Part shown: positions 56,427-64,000 of the stretch, piece after piece
Layout: the number at the start of each line of letters is the position of its first letter
How positions within the stretch are numbered: the stretch's first letter is position 1
Assembly (NCBI GenBank): GCA_937127125.1
Contig: CAKZLO010000035.1
Coordinates: 186,001-250,000, forward strand
From: an uncultured Ardenticatenia bacterium
GTDB lineage: Bacteria > Chloroflexota > Anaerolineae > 4572-78 > NAK82
Direction of reading: 5' to 3'
Length of the DNA: 64,000 nt
Translations under genes and position numbers: made by a program
Notes under the pieces: generated by a model
The model's database searches: none
Told to the model about the DNA's origin: nothing
Seen by the model: the letters and a program-made list of their open reading frames with translations, nothing else

Positions 56427-56530
56427 GAGAGTGTTGAAAAACGTTATAGTCACCTGTTTTATGAGACAACCCACCTGCACGAATTCTTCTACAGGGACCT
56501 ATGCGATATGAGACTTTTTTCGACGCTCTC
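56427..56530. mobile_element. 104-bp MITE-like element with terminal inverted repeats
   Basis: The ends GAGAGTGTTGAAAAA (56427-56441) and TTTTTCGACGCTCTC (56516-56530) are inverted repeats, 13 of 15 matching with two T/G differences. No gene lies between them. The end sequence resembles termini of some IS families (TGTTGAAAAA). A sure target-site duplication is not visible. It could also be a folded RNA. Confidence 0.45.
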
Positions 56531-56556
56531 AAAACTGCTCGGAACCGCCTAATGAC

Positions 56557-56585
56557 TTGACAGCATTGCCAGGCTCGGTTATGCT
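56557..56585 (+). promoter_or_regulatory. Near-consensus promoter upstream of the cupin-like gene
   Basis: TTGACA (56557-56562), a 17-base spacer and TATGCT (56580-56585) precede the gene at 56783 by almost 200 bases, giving a long untranslated leader. Confidence 0.7.
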
Positions 56586-56782
56586 AGACTTGTAAGCATA
56601 AACGTTCTTGCTGCTGTGGTGTTATGTCATTTAATGAGTACTATGTGCTCTCCAGCCGGCGAGATCTCCCATATACCATATAGCCAGTGCGCATTATGAA
56701 CTTCTCAGCCCTGTTCGTTGCATAAACATAGAATCACATTGCAGGCTTTCGAGAGTACTGGTACCGTCTTGGAGAACCAGCT

Positions 56783-58015
56783 TTGACATATGAAATCTCA
56801 CGTGAGGGTTTTGCCATGACACATCCTGCTTTCGAGCAAGGCCAAGGCATCCTGCGCCTGGCACCAACTTGGGTACCACGTTCGTTTTGCATCCCTGGCA
56901 AGCGCTTGAAGCTCCACCATGATGACCTATACGCCTTCGGCGCCCACCGCGGAGGCATTGACGAGCGTTGGCTCTCCTCGACCACCAAGGCCGACAATGG
57001 ACCACTCACCACCCCCGATGAAGGTCTGAGCTATGTCGTTTACGGTGACGAAGACAAGCCCAAACGCATCTTGCTCAAGGATCTGGTAGACGAGCTAGGC
57101 GCACAAATGGTGGGTGAACGTATATGGAATGAGTACCACGGTTGGCCCATCTACTCCAAGTTCTTCGATAACAAAGGTGCTCTGCCCCATCACGTCCATC
57201 AGATGGAAGAACATGCCCGACAGGTTGGTATGGAGAGCAAGCCGGAGAGCTACTATTTCCCACGCCAACTGAATAACTACGGTGCCGATTTCCCCTACAC
57301 CTTTTTCGGCCTGGAGCCTGGAACCACCAAGGAACAGGTGCGCCATTGCCTGGAGATCTGGAACACTGGCGACAACCATATCACTGACCTGTCCCGCGCT
57401 TACCGCCTCGAAGTGGGCACGGGCTGGTATGTCCCTGCTGGTGTCCTCCATGCGCCAGGTAGCCTGTGTACCTACGAGCCGCAGTGGGCCAGTGATGTGT
57501 TCGCTATGTTCCAGTCGTTGGTCAACGACGTGCCGCTGGATTGGTCGCTCTTGACCAAGAATGTCCCGCCCGACAAGCAGCATGATCTCGACTATCTGGT
57601 ATCAATGCTTGATTGGGAGTTGAATACACTGCCTAACTTTCGTGAGCAGTTCTTCCGCCGACCCCGACCGGTCAGACCTGAGGAAGAAATGAAAGCCGAA
57701 GGCTACCTGGAGTATTGGATCAGCTACGGCAACCCATACTTTGCTGCCAAGGAACTCACTGTGTTGCCAGGTCGCACAGTCACCATCCGGGATGCCTGTG
57801 CCTACGGGCTGATCATGTTACAAGGTCACGGAACGCTAGGAGAGTGGCCGATCGAGACGCCGACCCTGATTCGCTTCGGCCAGCTTACCCATGATGAGTA
57901 CTTTGTTTCATACCCAGCAGCACGCGCAGGCGTGAAGATTCACAACCCAAGCAGGAGTGATCCCATCGTGATGCTCAAACACTTCGCGCTCAATCCCGAG
58001 TCACCAACGATTTAA
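56783..58015 (+). CDS. Cupin-fold, sugar-isomerase-like protein
   Basis: The 410-residue protein resembles cupin-type sugar isomerases. The metal-site-like motif LPHHVHQMEEHARQVG (two His and a Glu in the usual HxHxxxE-type spacing) and a later WYVPAGVLHAPGSL support this. I do not recognise a named family. The start is TTG 56783 with GGAGA ahead; ATG 56816 with GAGGG ahead is equally possible. It lies directly upstream of a ribose-type ABC transporter, so it probably handles the imported sugar. Confidence 0.72.
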   Translation: MTYEISREGFAMTHPAFEQGQGILRLAPTWVPRSFCIPGKRLKLHHDDLYAFGAHRGGIDERWLSSTTKADNGPLTTPDEGLSYVVYGDEDKPKRILLKDLVDELGAQMVGERIWNEYHGWPIYSKFFDNKGALPHHVHQMEEHARQVGMESKPESYYFPRQLNNYGADFPYTFFGLEPGTTKEQVRHCLEIWNTGDNHITDLSRAYRLEVGTGWYVPAGVLHAPGSLCTYEPQWASDVFAMFQSLVNDVPLDWSLLTKNVPPDKQHDLDYLVSMLDWELNTLPNFREQFFRRPRPVRPEEEMKAEGYLEYWISYGNPYFAAKELTVLPGRTVTIRDACAYGLIMLQGHGTLGEWPIETPTLIRFGQLTHDEYFVSYPAARAGVKIHNPSRSDPIVMLKHFALNPESPTI

Positions 58016-58348
58016 AGCTATCGGAGGGTATTGAAGGCCTTCCATCACTTGAATTCTTGTAGGAAACGCACCTGATAAAGTATGTAGCCAGCTTCCAAAA
58101 CCTCTTGACAGAGCTTCTGGCTCATGTGATAATGTGATCGCTTGATAGTGCAGCAGCTTACTATGGTGGGGAGTGTCCAAGGATGGCTCTCTACCCTTTG
58201 AGTTTCTGGCCCTTGCAAGTCGGGATCTCAAGAGATCGGCTTCTCGGCCGGCAGTGCGCCTTAAGGGGATGGCGCCATATGGGTGTGGGTGAAGGCTCAT
58301 TTTCGTTATTTCCCTTAGATGCACTGTACTCTGCAGAGAGGATTCCTG
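58016..58348 (+). other. Leader region of the ribose-type transporter operon
   Basis: No gene is seen. The stretch holds the promoter at 58105-58133 and a ~210-base untranslated leader. A GAAGGCCTTC palindrome lies at 58033-58042, just after the cupin-like gene. Confidence 0.5.
58105..58133 (+). promoter_or_regulatory. Promoter of the ribose-type ABC operon
   Basis: TTGACA (58105-58110), a 17-base spacer ending in TGT and GATAAT (58128-58133) give a consensus -35 with an extended -10. Confidence 0.75.
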
Positions 58349-59947
58349 ATGGATGACAACGTCCTTCTCCGTATGGAGAACGTGAGCAAAGCGTTCCCGG
58401 GTGTCCAGGCATTGGCTCGTGTTAGCCTCGAGGCGCGTGCTGGCGAGATCTTGGGCCTGGTTGGTGAGAACGGCGCCGGCAAATCTACGTTGATGAAGAT
58501 CCTCTCAGGGGCATACCCGATGGACAGCGGGCAGATCTATCTGCAGGGTCAACCTATTACCATTAAAGATCCCCATCACGCTCTGCAGCTCGGCATCTCG
58601 GTGATCTATCAAGAGTTCAATCTGATGCCCAACCTCACAGTGATGGAGAATATCTTCGTCGGTCGTTATCCGGGTGATTCGATCTTCGTAGATTATCGCC
58701 AACTTTTCCGACAGACCGAAGAGTTGTTGAGTCGTCTGGGCGTCAGTCTGCCTCCAACCGCTATTGTGCGCGATCTCTCAGTAGCTGAGCAGCAGATGGT
58801 CGAAATTGCCAAGGCACTGTCTATGCAGGTGCGAGTGATCATTATGGACGAGCCGACATCCGCATTAAGTGGCGCCGAGGTACAAGTACTGTTCAACATT
58901 ATGCGTGAACTAAAGCGCCAGGGTATCGCTGTCATCTTTATTTCGCATCGACTTCAGGAGGTACTCACCATCTGCGACCACATCATGGTACTACGTGATG
59001 GCCGCAATGTTGGGATGCTAACTGCTGCAGAAGCTACAGAGGACAAGCTAGTCAGCATGATGGTCGGCCGCTCGCGCGATGAGTTCTTCCACAAGGAACA
59101 TCGCAAGTCCAGGGTTAAGGCACGGCCGGGCGCTCCGCAATTAAGCGCTGTCAGGCAAAATGACGTGATTTTAGAAGTCCGTGGGCTGACCCGGAGGGGC
59201 AGCAAATTCGATCCCAGTGCTATTGTGGTGAAGGATGTCAGCTTCGATCTTCGCCGTGGTGAGATTCTTGGCTTGGCAGGTTTGGTAGGCGCCGGTCGCA
59301 CCGAAACGGTGCGCCTCATCGTTGGCGCAGACAAGCGTGACGCGGGTGAGATCTACATAGATGGTGTTCCAGTCGATATCAACTCTCCGCTGGATGCTAT
59401 TCGGCATGGTATCGGCTACGTGCCTGAGGACCGCAAGGAACAGGGTTTGATTCTTAATCAGGCACTTCACTTCAACATTTCCCTGCCTTCTCTTGCTCGT
59501 CTCACCCGATTTGGGTTTGTCGGTCAGGCCCAAGAAAGACAGTCGGTACAGCAATTTGTTACCCAGCTCCAGATTCGTACGCCCAGCTTGGATCAAATCG
59601 TTTGGAATCTGAGTGGCGGCAATCAACAGAAGGTTGTCATCGCAAAATGGCTGATGTTGCGGCCCAAGATTCTGATTATGGACGAACCTACACGCGGTAT
59701 AGATGTGGGGGCCAAAGCTGAAATCTATGCTCTGATGGACGAGTTGGCAAGATCTGGGGTCAGTATCATTATGGTGTCGTCTGAGCTGCCCGAATTGCTA
59801 GCCATGAGCGATCGCATTGTGTGTATGGCTGAAGGTCGTGTGACAGCGATTCTGGACGTAAGCGAGGCGACGCCAGAGATCGTGATGCGATACTGTACAG
59901 TTCAGCATGAAACTTTGCATGTCGAAGCAGTGCAGAGTAATGGCTAA
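58349..59947 (+). CDS. Sugar ABC transporter ATP-binding protein (RbsA/MglA type)
   Basis: The 532-residue double ATPase powers a monosaccharide importer. The first half has Walker A GENGAGKSTLMKIL, a signature region LSVAEQQMVEIAKAL and Walker B VIIMDEPTSAL. The second half has a degenerate Walker A (GLVGAGRTETVRLI), signature LSGGNQQKVVIAKWL and ILIMDEPTRGID, the pattern typical of RbsA-type proteins. ATG 58349 has AGAGGA upstream. The permease and binding protein follow. The sugar is not predictable. Confidence 0.94.
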   Translation: MDDNVLLRMENVSKAFPGVQALARVSLEARAGEILGLVGENGAGKSTLMKILSGAYPMDSGQIYLQGQPITIKDPHHALQLGISVIYQEFNLMPNLTVMENIFVGRYPGDSIFVDYRQLFRQTEELLSRLGVSLPPTAIVRDLSVAEQQMVEIAKALSMQVRVIIMDEPTSALSGAEVQVLFNIMRELKRQGIAVIFISHRLQEVLTICDHIMVLRDGRNVGMLTAAEATEDKLVSMMVGRSRDEFFHKEHRKSRVKARPGAPQLSAVRQNDVILEVRGLTRRGSKFDPSAIVVKDVSFDLRRGEILGLAGLVGAGRTETVRLIVGADKRDAGEIYIDGVPVDINSPLDAIRHGIGYVPEDRKEQGLILNQALHFNISLPSLARLTRFGFVGQAQERQSVQQFVTQLQIRTPSLDQIVWNLSGGNQQKVVIAKWLMLRPKILIMDEPTRGIDVGAKAEIYALMDELARSGVSIIMVSSELPELLAMSDRIVCMAEGRVTAILDVSEATPEIVMRYCTVQHETLHVEAVQSNG

Positions 59948-60021
59948 ATTGACTCGGTCGGGTTCGAATATCTCATCATGGGTATGGGCAATTTCCTCAA
60001 TTATGTGCAGGGGGTGACTTC

Positions 60022-61050
60022 GTGCAAACTGTAACTGCATCTTCTACACCAGTGCGCACGCGTGTGCGCTGGGGTAATCTTTTGAACGTTGTCAGTCGTT
60101 TTGGCGCACTGTCCTTCCTAACCGCTTTGTGCATAGTGTTTGCCATACTGGAGCCCGCTTTCCTTTCCACCGTCAATATCTTCAATGTGCTACGTCAGGT
60201 GTCGATCTACGGGTTACTGGCTGTCGGCATGACCTTTGTGATCCTCACAGGAGGCATTGATCTCTCAGTTGGATCTCTGCTGGCGCTGTCGGGCTTGGTA
60301 TGTGCGGCAGTGGAGAAAGGTGGCACTGGCCTCCTTAGTGTAACAGCTGGGGAAGCTAAAGGATATGGCCTCCTTACAGCTGTGGTCGCCGCCATTGTCG
60401 TCGGGTTAGCAGGGGGTATGTTACAGGGTCTAGGAGTTAGTCGACTTGGTGTTCCCCCCTTCATTGTAACCTTGGGTGGCATGTCAGCATTTCGGGGAGC
60501 TGCCTTGCTTTTCTCCCAAGGTCAGCCGATCAGTGGTTTTCGCGAGGCCTATCGCTTCTGGGGTCAGGGAATGATTGGGCCAGTGCCGGTGCCGGTAATC
60601 TTCTTCCTCGTGTTTGCGGCCATCGCTCACATCGTCCTGCGCTATACCAAATATGGACGCCACATCTACGCTGTAGGCGGAAACCGAGAGGCTGCTCGTT
60701 TGTCTGGACTAAACATAAAATGGTTAGTGTTGAGCGTGTATGTCATTAGCGGTTTCTTCGCTGGTCTGTCAGGTTTCTTACTTTCATCTCGTCTAAACTC
60801 CGCCGAGCAGGTAGCTGGCATAGGTTACGAGTTGACGGTAATCGCGGGGGTCGTCATCGGCGGCACGAGTCTTACCCGCGGCGGTGAAGGTAGCATCTTT
60901 GGCACTGTGATCGGGGTACTTCTCATTGGGGTGTTGTCCAATGGCCTTACCCTGCTGAATGTCTCTTCGTATTTCCAGCAGGTGATTATCGGCTTGATCA
61001 TTGTTTTCGCTGTATTCTTTGACCAGCTAGCGAAGTCAGCTCGACGCTGA
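60022..61050 (+). CDS. Sugar ABC transporter permease (RbsC type)
   Basis: The 342-residue membrane protein has ten hydrophobic segments and the RbsC-type signature: LAVGMTFVILTGGIDLSVGSLLALSG, FIVTLGGMSAFRGAALLFSQG, YAVGGNREAARLSGLNIKW and AGVVIGGTSLTRGGEGSIFGTVIGVLLIGVLSNGL. The GTG start is preceded by GGGGGTGA. It forms the membrane channel for the transporter. Confidence 0.93.
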   Translation: MQTVTASSTPVRTRVRWGNLLNVVSRFGALSFLTALCIVFAILEPAFLSTVNIFNVLRQVSIYGLLAVGMTFVILTGGIDLSVGSLLALSGLVCAAVEKGGTGLLSVTAGEAKGYGLLTAVVAAIVVGLAGGMLQGLGVSRLGVPPFIVTLGGMSAFRGAALLFSQGQPISGFREAYRFWGQGMIGPVPVPVIFFLVFAAIAHIVLRYTKYGRHIYAVGGNREAARLSGLNIKWLVLSVYVISGFFAGLSGFLLSSRLNSAEQVAGIGYELTVIAGVVIGGTSLTRGGEGSIFGTVIGVLLIGVLSNGLTLLNVSSYFQQVIIGLIIVFAVFFDQLAKSARR

Positions 61051-61124
61051 ATGTCAGGAGCCTATCACACTGCGCAAGATATTACAGCTTATGCGAGAAT
61101 GATCATTCCAGTGGTGCAACACTG

Positions 61125-61136
61125 AAAGGAGGTGAT
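61125..61136 (+). promoter_or_regulatory. Full-length orphan Shine-Dalgarno sequence upstream of the tandem binding-protein gene
   Basis: AAAGGAGGTGAT pairs with the 16S rRNA 3' end over 12 bases but precedes the gene at 61240 by ~100 bases, which has its own AAAGGAGG. No reading frame starts at the right distance. A small hairpin (CAGTG/CACTG, 61109-61124) and a 12-bp palindrome (61097-61108) sit directly upstream. Confidence 0.5.
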
Positions 61137-61239
61137 AAGGTAACCCAAGCGAATTTGCTCGTCACTCTCGGATAAAGGGCGCCATATAGGGATAACGTGT
61201 AGCATCACAATATATAACGGCCAAAGGAGGCATTGAGTT

Positions 61240-63084
61240 ATGAGAAAGCATCTCTTCGGTTTGCTGGCAGCAGTTGTGATCACAAGTATGCTCACGGCTC
61301 CGCTAGCGGCAGCAGCTGAGCCGCCGAGCCAGGAAAAGAAACTGACAATAGCGTTGTCGTTGCCGGACTTGGCGTTTCCGTTCTTTGTGTTTATGGAGGC
61401 GCAGGTGAAAGCAGAAGCCGCCAAGTTGGGCAACATAGAGATTGTCACCCTAGATGGTCAGAACCAAGTGCCCAAGCAGACGGCGGATATGGAGGCCGCG
61501 ATTGTCAAGAAATATGACGGTGTGCTGATCAGCCCCATCACCGCCGAGGGCATGGCACCCGCTGTCAAGCAAGTTGTGGATGCAGGCATCCCTGTTGTCA
61601 CCATTGACCGCACAGTGGTGGGGGTGGACACTCTGGCCCACGTGGGTGCTGACAACGTGTTGGGTGGTGAGCAGCAAGGTCTTGCCTTGCTCAATCTGTT
61701 CCCGCAAGGAGCTACTATCTTCGAATTAACAGGGGAGCCAGGCAGTTCGCCAGCCATCGACCGGTCAAAGGGTCTGCACAACATCATAGACAGCCGCCCT
61801 GAAATCAAAGTAGCCTGCCAGCAGACAGCGCGGTTCCGGCGGGAGATGGCCCTGACAGTGACAGAGAACTGTCTGGGGGCCACACCTGAGCCAGACGCTG
61901 TGATCGCGGCAAACGATGAGATGGCATTCGGTGCAATTGAGGCACTCAAGGCGCGCAACTTGGCCGAGAAGGTGGTAGTGATCGGCTACGACGCCCTGCC
62001 AGAGGCGTTGGTGATGGTGCGAGACGGTCAGTTGTACGGCACCATCGAGCAGTTCCCTGGCGAACAATCCCGCACTGCGTTGCGCGTCTTGGTGAGCTAT
62101 CTGCGCGACGGTGTCAAGCCATCTCAGCACGATATCTTCATCCCGCCCAAGCTGATCACCAAGGACAACCTGATGGAAGCCGAACGCATCGGCGAACTTG
62201 AAGGTGCACAGAAGCCACTGACAATAGCGTTGTCGTTGCCGGACTTGGCGTTTCCGTTCTTTGTGTTTATGGAGGCGCAGGTGAAAGCAGAAGCCGCCAA
62301 GTTGGGCAACATAGAGATTGTCACCCTAGATGGTCAGAACCAAGTGCCCAAGCAGACGGCGGATATGGAGGCCGCGATTGTCAAGAAATATGACGGTGTG
62401 CTGATCAGCCCCATCACCGCCGAGGGCATGGCACCCGCTGTCAAGCAAGTTGTGGATGCAGGCATCCCTGTTGTCACCATTGACCGCACAGTGGTGGGGG
62501 TGGACACTCTGGCCCACGTGGGTGCTGACAACGTGTTGGGTGGTGAGCAGCAAGGTCTTGCCTTGCTCAATCTGTTCCCGCAAGGAGCTACTATCTTCGA
62601 ATTAACAGGGGAGCCAGGCAGTTCGCCAGCCATCGACCGGTCAAAGGGTCTGCACAACATCATAGACAGCCGCCCTGAAATCAAAGTAGCCTGCCAGCAG
62701 ACAGCGCGGTTCCGGCGGGAGATGGCCCTGACAGTGACAGAGAACTGTCTGGGGGCCACACCTGAGCCAGACGCTGTGATCGCGGCAAACGATGAGATGG
62801 CATTCGGTGCAATTGAGGCACTCAAGGCGCGCAACTTGGCCGAGAAGGTGGTAGTGATCGGCTACGACGCCCTGCCAGAGGCGTTGGTGATGGTGCGAGA
62901 CGGTCAGTTGTACGGCACCATCGAGCAGTTCCCTGGCGAACAATCCCGCACTGCGTTGCGCGTCTTGGTGAGCTATCTGCGCGACGGTGTCAAGCCATCT
63001 CAGCACGATATCTTCATCCCGCCCAAGCTGATCACCAAGGACAACCTGATGGAAGCCGAACGCATCGGCGAGATTACGCAGTAG
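61240..63084 (+). CDS. Sugar-binding protein with two identical tandem binding domains
   Basis: The 614-residue protein has one signal peptide (cut near AAAAEP) and then two copies of a complete ~285-residue ribose-type sugar-binding domain (LTIALSLPDLAFPFFVF ... KDNLMEAERIGE). The copies are identical in DNA over 855 bases and are joined by seven codons (LEGAQKP region). Each copy has VIAANDEMAFGAIEAL and the TIDRTVVGVDT hinge region. Normal binding proteins of this family carry one domain in ~310-340 residues. It is the last gene of the transporter operon and is followed by a hairpin. It is either a very recent duplication or an assembly artefact. Confidence 0.88.
   Translation: MRKHLFGLLAAVVITSMLTAPLAAAAEPPSQEKKLTIALSLPDLAFPFFVFMEAQVKAEAAKLGNIEIVTLDGQNQVPKQTADMEAAIVKKYDGVLISPITAEGMAPAVKQVVDAGIPVVTIDRTVVGVDTLAHVGADNVLGGEQQGLALLNLFPQGATIFELTGEPGSSPAIDRSKGLHNIIDSRPEIKVACQQTARFRREMALTVTENCLGATPEPDAVIAANDEMAFGAIEALKARNLAEKVVVIGYDALPEALVMVRDGQLYGTIEQFPGEQSRTALRVLVSYLRDGVKPSQHDIFIPPKLITKDNLMEAERIGELEGAQKPLTIALSLPDLAFPFFVFMEAQVKAEAAKLGNIEIVTLDGQNQVPKQTADMEAAIVKKYDGVLISPITAEGMAPAVKQVVDAGIPVVTIDRTVVGVDTLAHVGADNVLGGEQQGLALLNLFPQGATIFELTGEPGSSPAIDRSKGLHNIIDSRPEIKVACQQTARFRREMALTVTENCLGATPEPDAVIAANDEMAFGAIEALKARNLAEKVVVIGYDALPEALVMVRDGQLYGTIEQFPGEQSRTALRVLVSYLRDGVKPSQHDIFIPPKLITKDNLMEAERIGEITQ
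61341..62195 (+). repeat. Copy 1 of an 855-bp tandem direct repeat
   Basis: The repeat period is 876 bases. I compared the two copies line by line and saw no difference. Sequences just before the copies differ (AGGAAAAGAA against GCACAGAAGCC). Confidence 0.9.
62217..63071 (+). repeat. Copy 2 of the 855-bp tandem direct repeat
   Basis: Identical to 61341-62195 by eye, separated from it by 21 bases. The copies end at different junctions (ACTTGAAGG against GATTACGCAG). Confidence 0.9.
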
Positions 63085-63139
63085 CAGCTTCGCAAAGCAA
63101 CATCTAACGTTCCGGCTCCATAAGCTCTTGGAGGATTTG

Positions 63140-63166
63140 GGAGGCGTGGCGATGCGCCACGCCTCC
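63140..63166 (+). terminator. Terminator hairpin after the sugar-transporter operon
   Basis: GGAGGCGTGGCG (63140-63151) pairs perfectly over 12 bp with CGCCACGCCTCC (63155-63166) around ATG. It stands 56 bases after the binding-protein stop. TTCATT follows, a poor T-run, but the stem is very strong. Confidence 0.75.
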
Positions 63167-63359
63167 TTCATTGTGAGGGGGACAGGTGCTGGCCATTTCA
63201 AGATCTCATAGACTGATCTCACATTTATCATCCCCCGACCATTCAAGGAGATCACCAGAACTGACCGATAGTTCGGAATGCGCCCTCAATTGTCATCATG
63301 CTCATAGTTTTGGGGCCAAGGTGCGAGCAAAACAGAGAATCCGCAGCCTGGCCGCTGTT
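63167..63359. other. Short intergenic stretch, nothing seen
   Basis: Between the hairpin and the lyase promoter I see no gene and no TnaC-like leader peptide. Confidence 0.4.
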
Positions 63360-63387
63360 TTGCACAGTGACGCGATGCTGCTATCAT
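63360..63387 (+). promoter_or_regulatory. Promoter of the lyase gene
   Basis: TTGCAC (63360-63365), a 16-base spacer and TATCAT (63382-63387) lie 42 bases before the start codon. Confidence 0.55.
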
Positions 63388-63429
63388 AGACAGTGTGATT
63401 GTCCGAACACAAAGGGGCTATGTTGCGCA

Positions 63430-64000
63430 ATGGCCGACTTCTTCCCAGAACCGTTTCGCATTAAGGTGGTTGAGCCAATCAAGCAGACCTCGCGCGAGGA
63501 ACGGGCACGCATTCTGGACACAGCTGGTTACAACCTTTTCAACATACCCGCTGAGGAGGTATACATTGATCTACTGACCGACTCAGGCACCGGCGCGATG
63601 AGCCAGAACCAGTGGGCCGGCATCATGTTGGGCGACGAGAGCTACGCTGGCTGCCGTAACTACTACCACCTGCAAGAGACAATTCGGAACATCTTCGGTT
63701 TCCGTTATTTCCTTCCGACGCACCAGGGACGCGGTGCCGAGAACATCCTATTCAGCATTATGGTCAAGCAGGATCAGTATGTGCCCAATTCGATGCACTT
63801 TGACACAACGATGGGCAACATCTTGGCACGCGGTGGCCGGCCTACCAATCACGCCATCGCTGAAGGTAACAATCCAACTGTCTGGCATCCCTTTAAGGGC
63901 AATATGGACGTTGTCGCGCTGGAAGCGTTCATTCGCAAGGTCGGCGCGGAAAACATTCCGCTCGGCATGATCACCATCACGAACAATTCCGGCGGTGGCC
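63430..64000 (+). CDS. Tryptophanase/tyrosine phenol-lyase family enzyme (3' end outside window)
   Basis: The first 190 residues are visible. They match beta-eliminating lyases that break tryptophan or tyrosine to indole or phenol, pyruvate and ammonia. Seen are PEPFRIKVVEPIK at the start, YIDLLTDSGTGAM, GDESYAGCRNYYHL and LPTHQGRGAENILF. The QWAG and GAENI parts lean toward tyrosine phenol-lyase, while FDTT is shared with tryptophanase. The PLP lysine and the substrate-discriminating residues lie beyond the edge, so the reaction cannot be decided. It has its own promoter and no leader peptide of the TnaC kind. Confidence 0.88.
   Translation, partial: MADFFPEPFRIKVVEPIKQTSREERARILDTAGYNLFNIPAEEVYIDLLTDSGTGAMSQNQWAGIMLGDESYAGCRNYYHLQETIRNIFGFRYFLPTHQGRGAENILFSIMVKQDQYVPNSMHFDTTMGNILARGGRPTNHAIAEGNNPTVWHPFKGNMDVVALEAFIRKVGAENIPLGMITITNNSGGG

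Noticed and set aside
59957-59975. GGTTCGAAT motif resembling a tRNA T-loop
   Set aside because: No acceptor, D or anticodon stems fit around it, so it is not a tRNA.
61450-62834. Long minus-strand open frames over the tandem binding-protein repeats
   Set aside because: They are identical shadows in both copies, caused by codon bias of the plus-strand gene, with no start signals.

Overview
The window looks like a piece of a chromosome from a member of the Chloroflexota (Anaerolineae/Caldilineae/Roseiflexus-like), most likely uncultured. This placement is inferred from gene content rather than from a marker phylogeny. The supporting features are several exported proteins with Thr/Pro-rich stalks, LysM/G5/SH3/TPR surface proteins, a eukaryote-type Ser/Thr kinase with a beta-propeller sensor, an ISKra4-type transposase remnant, non-pyrrolysine MttB and MtaA/UroD-type proteins, family-1 and ribose-type sugar ABC transporters, and AGGAGG-type ribosome binding sites throughout. 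Start codons are mostly ATG with some GTG/TTG. No tRNA, rRNA or CRISPR array was seen.

Layout. 1-2.1 kb: a cut-off LysM membrane protein, an SDR/pteridine-reductase-like enzyme and a Tyr-rich secreted protein. 2.3-3.4 kb: a decayed ISKra4 transposase. 3.5-7.1 kb: a NurA - HAS-barrel-like protein - HerA operon (DNA end processing or possibly defence). 7.4-8.2 kb: a nitrilase-family protein without its catalytic Cys. 8.2-15.0 kb (minus strand): an envelope block with a GH99-like protein, a stalked protein, a TPR protein, a parvulin-type lipoprotein and a G5/beta-propeller lipoprotein. 15.1-19.5 kb: glycerol kinase, an MttB-family methyltransferase and a trans-sulfuration PLP enzyme. 19.5-23.7 kb: trmFO facing a small membrane protein, selA and rsmI. 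23.8-27.4 kb (minus): three membrane genes related to the proton-conducting arm of complex I/Mrp, with no peripheral-arm genes nearby. 27.7-36.2 kb: a stalked protein, serine acetyltransferase, a small operon (cyclophilin-like, ABM monooxygenase, Fe-ADH), then moeA, a Memo-family gene and glgC. 36.4-39.5 kb: the Ser/Thr kinase.

40.0-46.4 kb is a carbohydrate operon: an unusual DeoR/periplasmic-binding fusion regulator, a family-1 binding protein, two permeases and an MtaA/UroD-like protein. 46.5-56.3 kb is a long minus-strand block: rpsB-tsf-pyrH-frr-uppS-cdsA in the classical order, followed by a small membrane protein, argG, argH, a lipid kinase and a DUF554 protein. 56.6-63.1 kb: a cupin/sugar-isomerase-like protein and a second sugar ABC transporter (ATPase, permease, binding protein). 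The last gene of this set holds two nucleotide-identical 855-bp copies of the binding domain in one reading frame. A TnaA/TPL-family lyase runs off the right edge.

The points most worth a second look are the permuted DeoR/binding-protein regulator, the tandem-identical binding protein, the stripped complex-I-like membrane trio lacking key charged residues, the NurA/HAS/HerA triad, the two enzymes with replaced catalytic residues, a 104-bp MITE-like element upstream of rpsB, and a set of long hairpins and full-length orphan Shine-Dalgarno sequences placed before or between transporter and housekeeping genes.
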